Part shown: positions 7,801 to 8,641 of the stretch, piece after piece
Position numbering within the stretch: position 1 is the first letter of the stretch
How the letters are laid out: each line of letters starts with the position of its first letter
DNA from: Candidatus Saccharimonadota bacterium
GTDB lineage: Bacteria; Patescibacteriota; Saccharimonadia; Saccharimonadales; Saccharimonadaceae
Assembly: GCA_905373315.1 (NCBI GenBank)
Contig: CAJPSL010000015.1
Span: 1 to 8,641 of the forward strand
Length of the DNA: 8,641 bases
Direction of reading: 5' to 3'
Position numbers and translations under genes: made by a program
The notes under the pieces: generated by a model
Database searches by the model: none
What the model was told of the DNA's origin: nothing
The model's input: the letters and a program-made list of their open reading frames with translations, nothing else

Positions 7801-8074
7801 CAAAGGTATTTGCACGCTCCTCATTATCACCGTTAGATGGCGCCCAGTTAGAGTCGGTGCTTGTCGTGTTTCTATACCGCATCCCCTCGAAATCGGTCAT
7901 ACATGTCCAATCGTTGGTGCCACGCTTCATCAAATTAGCGTAAAGTAGTGTCGACTCAACTTTTTGTTTCAGGGTTAAGTTTTTCGCAGCTTCTGCCTGC
8001 GGAGCAAGTAGCACTGCCGATATAAGTGCCACCACTAGTGTGGAGAGTACTATCAACCCTCGCTTTTTACTCAT
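4814..8074 (-). CDS. VirB6-like polytopic T4SS protein with large Cys-containing ectodomain (paralog 1), 1086 aa
   Basis: The protein opens with a clear signal peptide, MSKKRGLIVLSTLVVALISA, cleaved near AEA (residue 29). Residues 30 to about 390 are an extracytoplasmic region rich in Tyr, Trp, Ser and Gly. It has Cys at 58, 119, 164, 213, 262, 328, 388 and 400, and an acidic low-complexity linker (350-386). The membrane core (about 440-670, roughly seven helices) contains RDLANVLLALVFILIIISQ, ISNYGIKKMLPR (464-475) and a Gly-rich hydrophobic part. The soluble tail (about 672-1086) runs from a basic segment to Ala-rich helices to a Pro/Gln/Ser-rich end finishing in RRNRPPTAFGR. Core and signatures match the neighbouring VirB6-like protein, so the two are paralogs with unrelated-looking ends. 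VirB6/TrbL proteins form the inner-membrane channel; an ectodomain this large suggests contact with a partner cell or extracellular machinery (inference). The start is supported by AAAGGG 9 nt before the ATG. The ectodomain family is not recognised. Confidence 0.85.
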   Translation of the reverse strand: MSKKRGLIVLSTLVVALISAVLLAPQAEAAKNLTLKQKVESTLLYANLMKRGTNDWTCMTDFEGMRYRNTTSTDSNWAPSNGDNEERANTFVGKNTKGGIKSYSGVDPITKQIGGDLSCASLLKAGIDIWEGSSKYADFYRHMGGKFFIDQTKAGWVFRNWERCKKYEWNSWGRFTQNVNDLRSVSKPNYFTSYTVYYSSSNLAPDENPPGGCAPKKGGAAIKERFKDGIKNATGSLPSIASGSAEQWYMYSKTFTSSASGCSASGDKSLKEIPKENPDSSGYYYYKIPFTSTGGKTADMIYKTSKGNEKVWLAATDDTEGGLVEVSCSDIGSWLQNNRGAFDKFAKYASEHKDEQKELSVGDTPEQSADATAQSTEGAGEEKEEKTCTSELTGIGWFICPVIDKLADFADSVWGMLEEYLVTSPLQATGNTYDAWKTMRDLANVLLALVFILIIISQVSNVGISNYGIKKMLPRFIIAAVAVNISYFVIQVIVDTANILGSTLLGIITAPIQNMSYKDVGWGALLTAILAGGGTVTGATIVGGAIAASVFGIGTMFMFVLMAIVPGVIGIVSGLLALVFRSAVIPVLAILAPLAFAAWILPNTQSVFDKWKKVFTGMVFLYPLAAVYYGGLKLLAFSALINKDAEVIQQLMALALLFVGTFVILGMALKSNAIIGNLMGRASGLLNKASAPALNAGNKFAKRRANMKRSEFMARDFSDSPIRRRLQGGLRGLKRRSLDRETRAALAEQSEQQRYRAGLAEASGGDLEKRLGFAAATTGGQEYIHKLSQEAAAKKLRFEYNSNAVEALQSDDKYVQAAAAEKLSQQGAWGTGQLRKYLEEGGKITSIEMGDALTNVKKYDAGVAAAGVAGFDAIGKGQQAYGVSRDELAQMTSKAFENLSVDNLSTQSAEALVNAYDKGGLAKSRAAEVSDSSRYMGQANGKTAPVFEALGQKGEKGQTNLKAAIDTIKSNMASSPSVPPLQQNQAPQGVAQPTPSQAPSMTPDRYYAIKEQARGAEAPKPDSLSSSSGGQTQAPAPQVNVTVQVDRSSDPTSATSIPPSYIDQGGTSGTGRSQHRRNRPPTAFGR
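5467..5495. repeat. 14-bp direct repeat, 15-bp period, in VirB6-like tail
   Basis: CGGCTACTCCGGCA occurs at 5467-5480 and again at 5482-5495. The 15-bp period keeps the frame and encodes repeated AGVAA / AGVAG around residue 861-870 of the first VirB6-like protein. It looks like a recent in-frame five-codon duplication. Confidence 0.8.
7277..7305. repeat. 14-bp direct repeat, 15-bp period, in VirB6-like ectodomain
   Basis: ACCGCTAGCAGAAC occurs at 7277-7290 and 7292-7305, again with a 15-bp period. It encodes the tandem SASGC-SASGD at about residues 258-267 of the first VirB6-like protein, next to Cys262. Confidence 0.8.
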
Positions 8075-8083
8075 GTTTTGATG

Positions 8084-8089
8084 CCCTTT
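8084..8089 (-). promoter_or_regulatory. Shine-Dalgarno of first VirB6-like gene
   Basis: AAAGGG on the minus strand, 9 nt before the ATG at 8074. It begins only 3 nt after the T-tract of the upstream terminator, so the 5' leader of this gene is squeezed against that hairpin. Confidence 0.6.
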
Positions 8090-8092
8090 CAG

Positions 8093-8129
8093 AAAAAAAC
8101 ATATACACTACAAATTGTAGTGTATATGT
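8093..8129 (-). terminator. Intrinsic terminator, perfect 14-bp stem
   Basis: On the minus strand a 14-bp perfectly paired stem (arms 8129-8116 and 8112-8099) has a 3-nt loop (8113-8115). The 3' arm runs straight into a run of T (8099-8093). The stem is AT-rich (5 GC pairs) but has no mismatches. It lies 20 nt beyond the stop of the short upstream gene and should end its transcript. There is no T-tract in the plus direction, so it acts on the minus strand only. It is the only clear terminator in the window. Confidence 0.85.
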
Positions 8130-8142
8130 CCCAAAAGCGCAA
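8114..8142 (-). promoter_or_regulatory. Possible promoter embedded in the terminator stem
   Basis: TACAAT (8119-8114, 5/6 to the -10 consensus) lies inside the terminator stem. TTGCGC (8142-8137) is 17 nt upstream but is a weak -35 (3/6). If used, transcription would start in the second arm of the hairpin, so the new RNA could not form the terminator and would lead straight into the AAAGGG site. No better promoter fits between the terminator and the gene; read-through is the alternative. Confidence 0.3.
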
Positions 8143-8149
8143 ATGCTTA

Positions 8150-8542
8150 TTAGTCCTGGTGTAGTTTTGTATATGTGTCTGATCTTGGTACGTAAAAGGT
8201 AAGTTCAGACAACACTGCTGTTCCAGGGTTGGTTTCAGATTTAGTAAAGGAAACTTTTTCAAATTTGAGACCATTACTGGATTCACCTAAAACCTGGTCC
8301 AAATCGCCCTTGCTGATGCCATTTTCCTCTTTAAGGACTGGACTTAGCTCATTATAGTTAGTGTCTGGGCGTAGAGTGACATTTTTCATAAAAAGACTGG
8401 AGCCTGCATAACTTTGCTTTTCAGCTTCGAGCCCCTCAACCTTAATATCTCTCAAAATCCTATCTGGATTTGCTGGCGAAACAACAGAATATGCGCTCCC
8501 CCTTCCTTCAGGTTCTCTCTGGAGAGAAAGTTGTGCATTCAC
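8150..8542 (-). CDS. Unrecognised small protein, start uncertain
   Basis: From the GTG at 8542 the frame gives 130 residues, hydrophilic and charged, with no membrane segment and no Cys. It has alternating hydrophobic patterns such as LKFEKVSFTKSE and AVLSELTFYVPRSD that suggest beta structure. I do not recognise the family. The start is doubtful: no Shine-Dalgarno precedes the GTG. The frame stays open for a further 29 coding-looking codons (including CISDGNPEPLNSTDLRKWLI) up to an in-frame TGA at 8630-8632, without any ATG, GTG or TTG. It may therefore be the 3' end of a longer gene broken by a frameshift or nonsense change, or a gene with an unusual start. The stop is TAA at 8152-8150, followed by a strong terminator. 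Its position directly before the T4SS genes is compatible with a role in the system, but nothing shows it. Confidence 0.6.
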   Translation of the reverse strand: MNAQLSLQREPEGRGSAYSVVSPANPDRILRDIKVEGLEAEKQSYAGSSLFMKNVTLRPDTNYNELSPVLKEENGISKGDLDQVLGESSNGLKFEKVSFTKSETNPGTAVLSELTFYVPRSDTYTKLHQD

Positions 8543-8602
8543 GATATTTATTAACCATTTACGAAGATCAGTAGAATTTAGTGGTTCTGGATTCCCGTCT
8601 GA

Positions 8603-8633
8603 TATACACCTGGTTTTTTGAGTATCGTGTCAA
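8603..8633 (-). promoter_or_regulatory. Weak candidate promoter before the small gene
   Basis: A perfect TTGACA (8633-8628) is followed after 19 nt by TGTATA (8608-8603). The spacing is long and the -10 is moderate. It would give a leader of about 50 nt before the GTG at 8542. The region also reads as coding in the frame of the small protein, so the signal is ambiguous. Confidence 0.25.
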
Positions 8634-8641
8634 CACAATAC
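8622..8641. repeat. Imperfect 20-bp dyad at window edge
   Basis: Arms GTATCGTGT (8622-8630) and ACACAATAC (8633-8641) are inverted repeats matching at 8 of 9 positions around a central CA. The 2-nt centre is too short for an RNA hairpin loop, so a protein-binding dyad is more likely. It overlaps the TTGACA hexamer. The edge of the window hides any extension. Confidence 0.4.

Noticed and set aside
8089..8286. 65-codon minus-strand frame overlapping the small gene
   Set aside because: It overlaps the small gene in another frame and runs through the terminator hairpin; no supporting ribosome-binding site or family.
8630..8632. TGA read as glycine (code 25) to extend the small gene
   Set aside because: The large genes run hundreds of codons with no in-frame TGA, which would be unexpected if TGA were a normal Gly codon.
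1..8641. CRISPR arrays, tRNA/rRNA genes, insertion sequences
   Set aside because: I saw no regularly spaced repeats, cloverleaf-like genes, transposase frames or IS-type terminal repeats; the window is almost completely filled by T4SS genes.

Overview
The window reads as one strand of a bacterial type IV secretion (T4SS) / conjugation-like locus. All supported genes lie on the minus strand, so the text runs from high to low coordinates. The gene set is two large VirB6-like membrane proteins, a PrgI-family membrane protein, a free-standing TraC-like (VirB4 N-terminal-like) protein, and the start of VirB4. These particular variants resemble those I associate with Candidatus Saccharibacteria (TM7) and other Patescibacteria/CPR. 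That placement is inference from protein style; no rRNA or other taxonomic marker is present. Long frames without in-frame TGA argue against the Gracilibacteria/SR1 code, in which TGA encodes Gly.

Layout in transcription order. (1) 8641-8150: a short unrecognised protein whose start is uncertain; its frame stays open upstream of the only usable NUG codon until a TGA at 8630-8632. (2) 8129-8093: a perfect 14-bp stem plus T-tract, an intrinsic terminator, almost touching the ribosome-binding site of the next gene. (3) 8074-4814: a 1086-residue secreted/membrane protein with a signal peptide, a Cys-containing extracytoplasmic region of about 360 residues, a VirB6-like membrane core and a long soluble tail. 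(4) 4751-2253: a second VirB6-like protein with the same core, a short ectodomain and a long helical tail, with its own good promoter. (5) 2227-1298: a PrgI-family protein with a Gln/Pro-rich tail, apparently made from a leaderless transcript. (6) 1290-376: a TraC-like domain protein with a Pro/Gln-rich head. (7) 376 to beyond base 1: VirB4, joined to the previous gene by a TAATG stop/start overlap.

Inferred working model: VirB4 is the cytoplasmic ATPase, docked through the TraC-like protein and PrgI to an inner-membrane channel of two different VirB6-like subunits. The larger one exposes a substantial disulfide-capable domain outside the cell. No outer-membrane core genes (VirB7/9/10) are visible, as expected for a single-membrane envelope. 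The sequence suggests separate transcription inputs: a candidate promoter at the terminator, a good one before the second VirB6-like gene, and one before prgI. The prgI/traC-like/virB4 part is translationally coupled.
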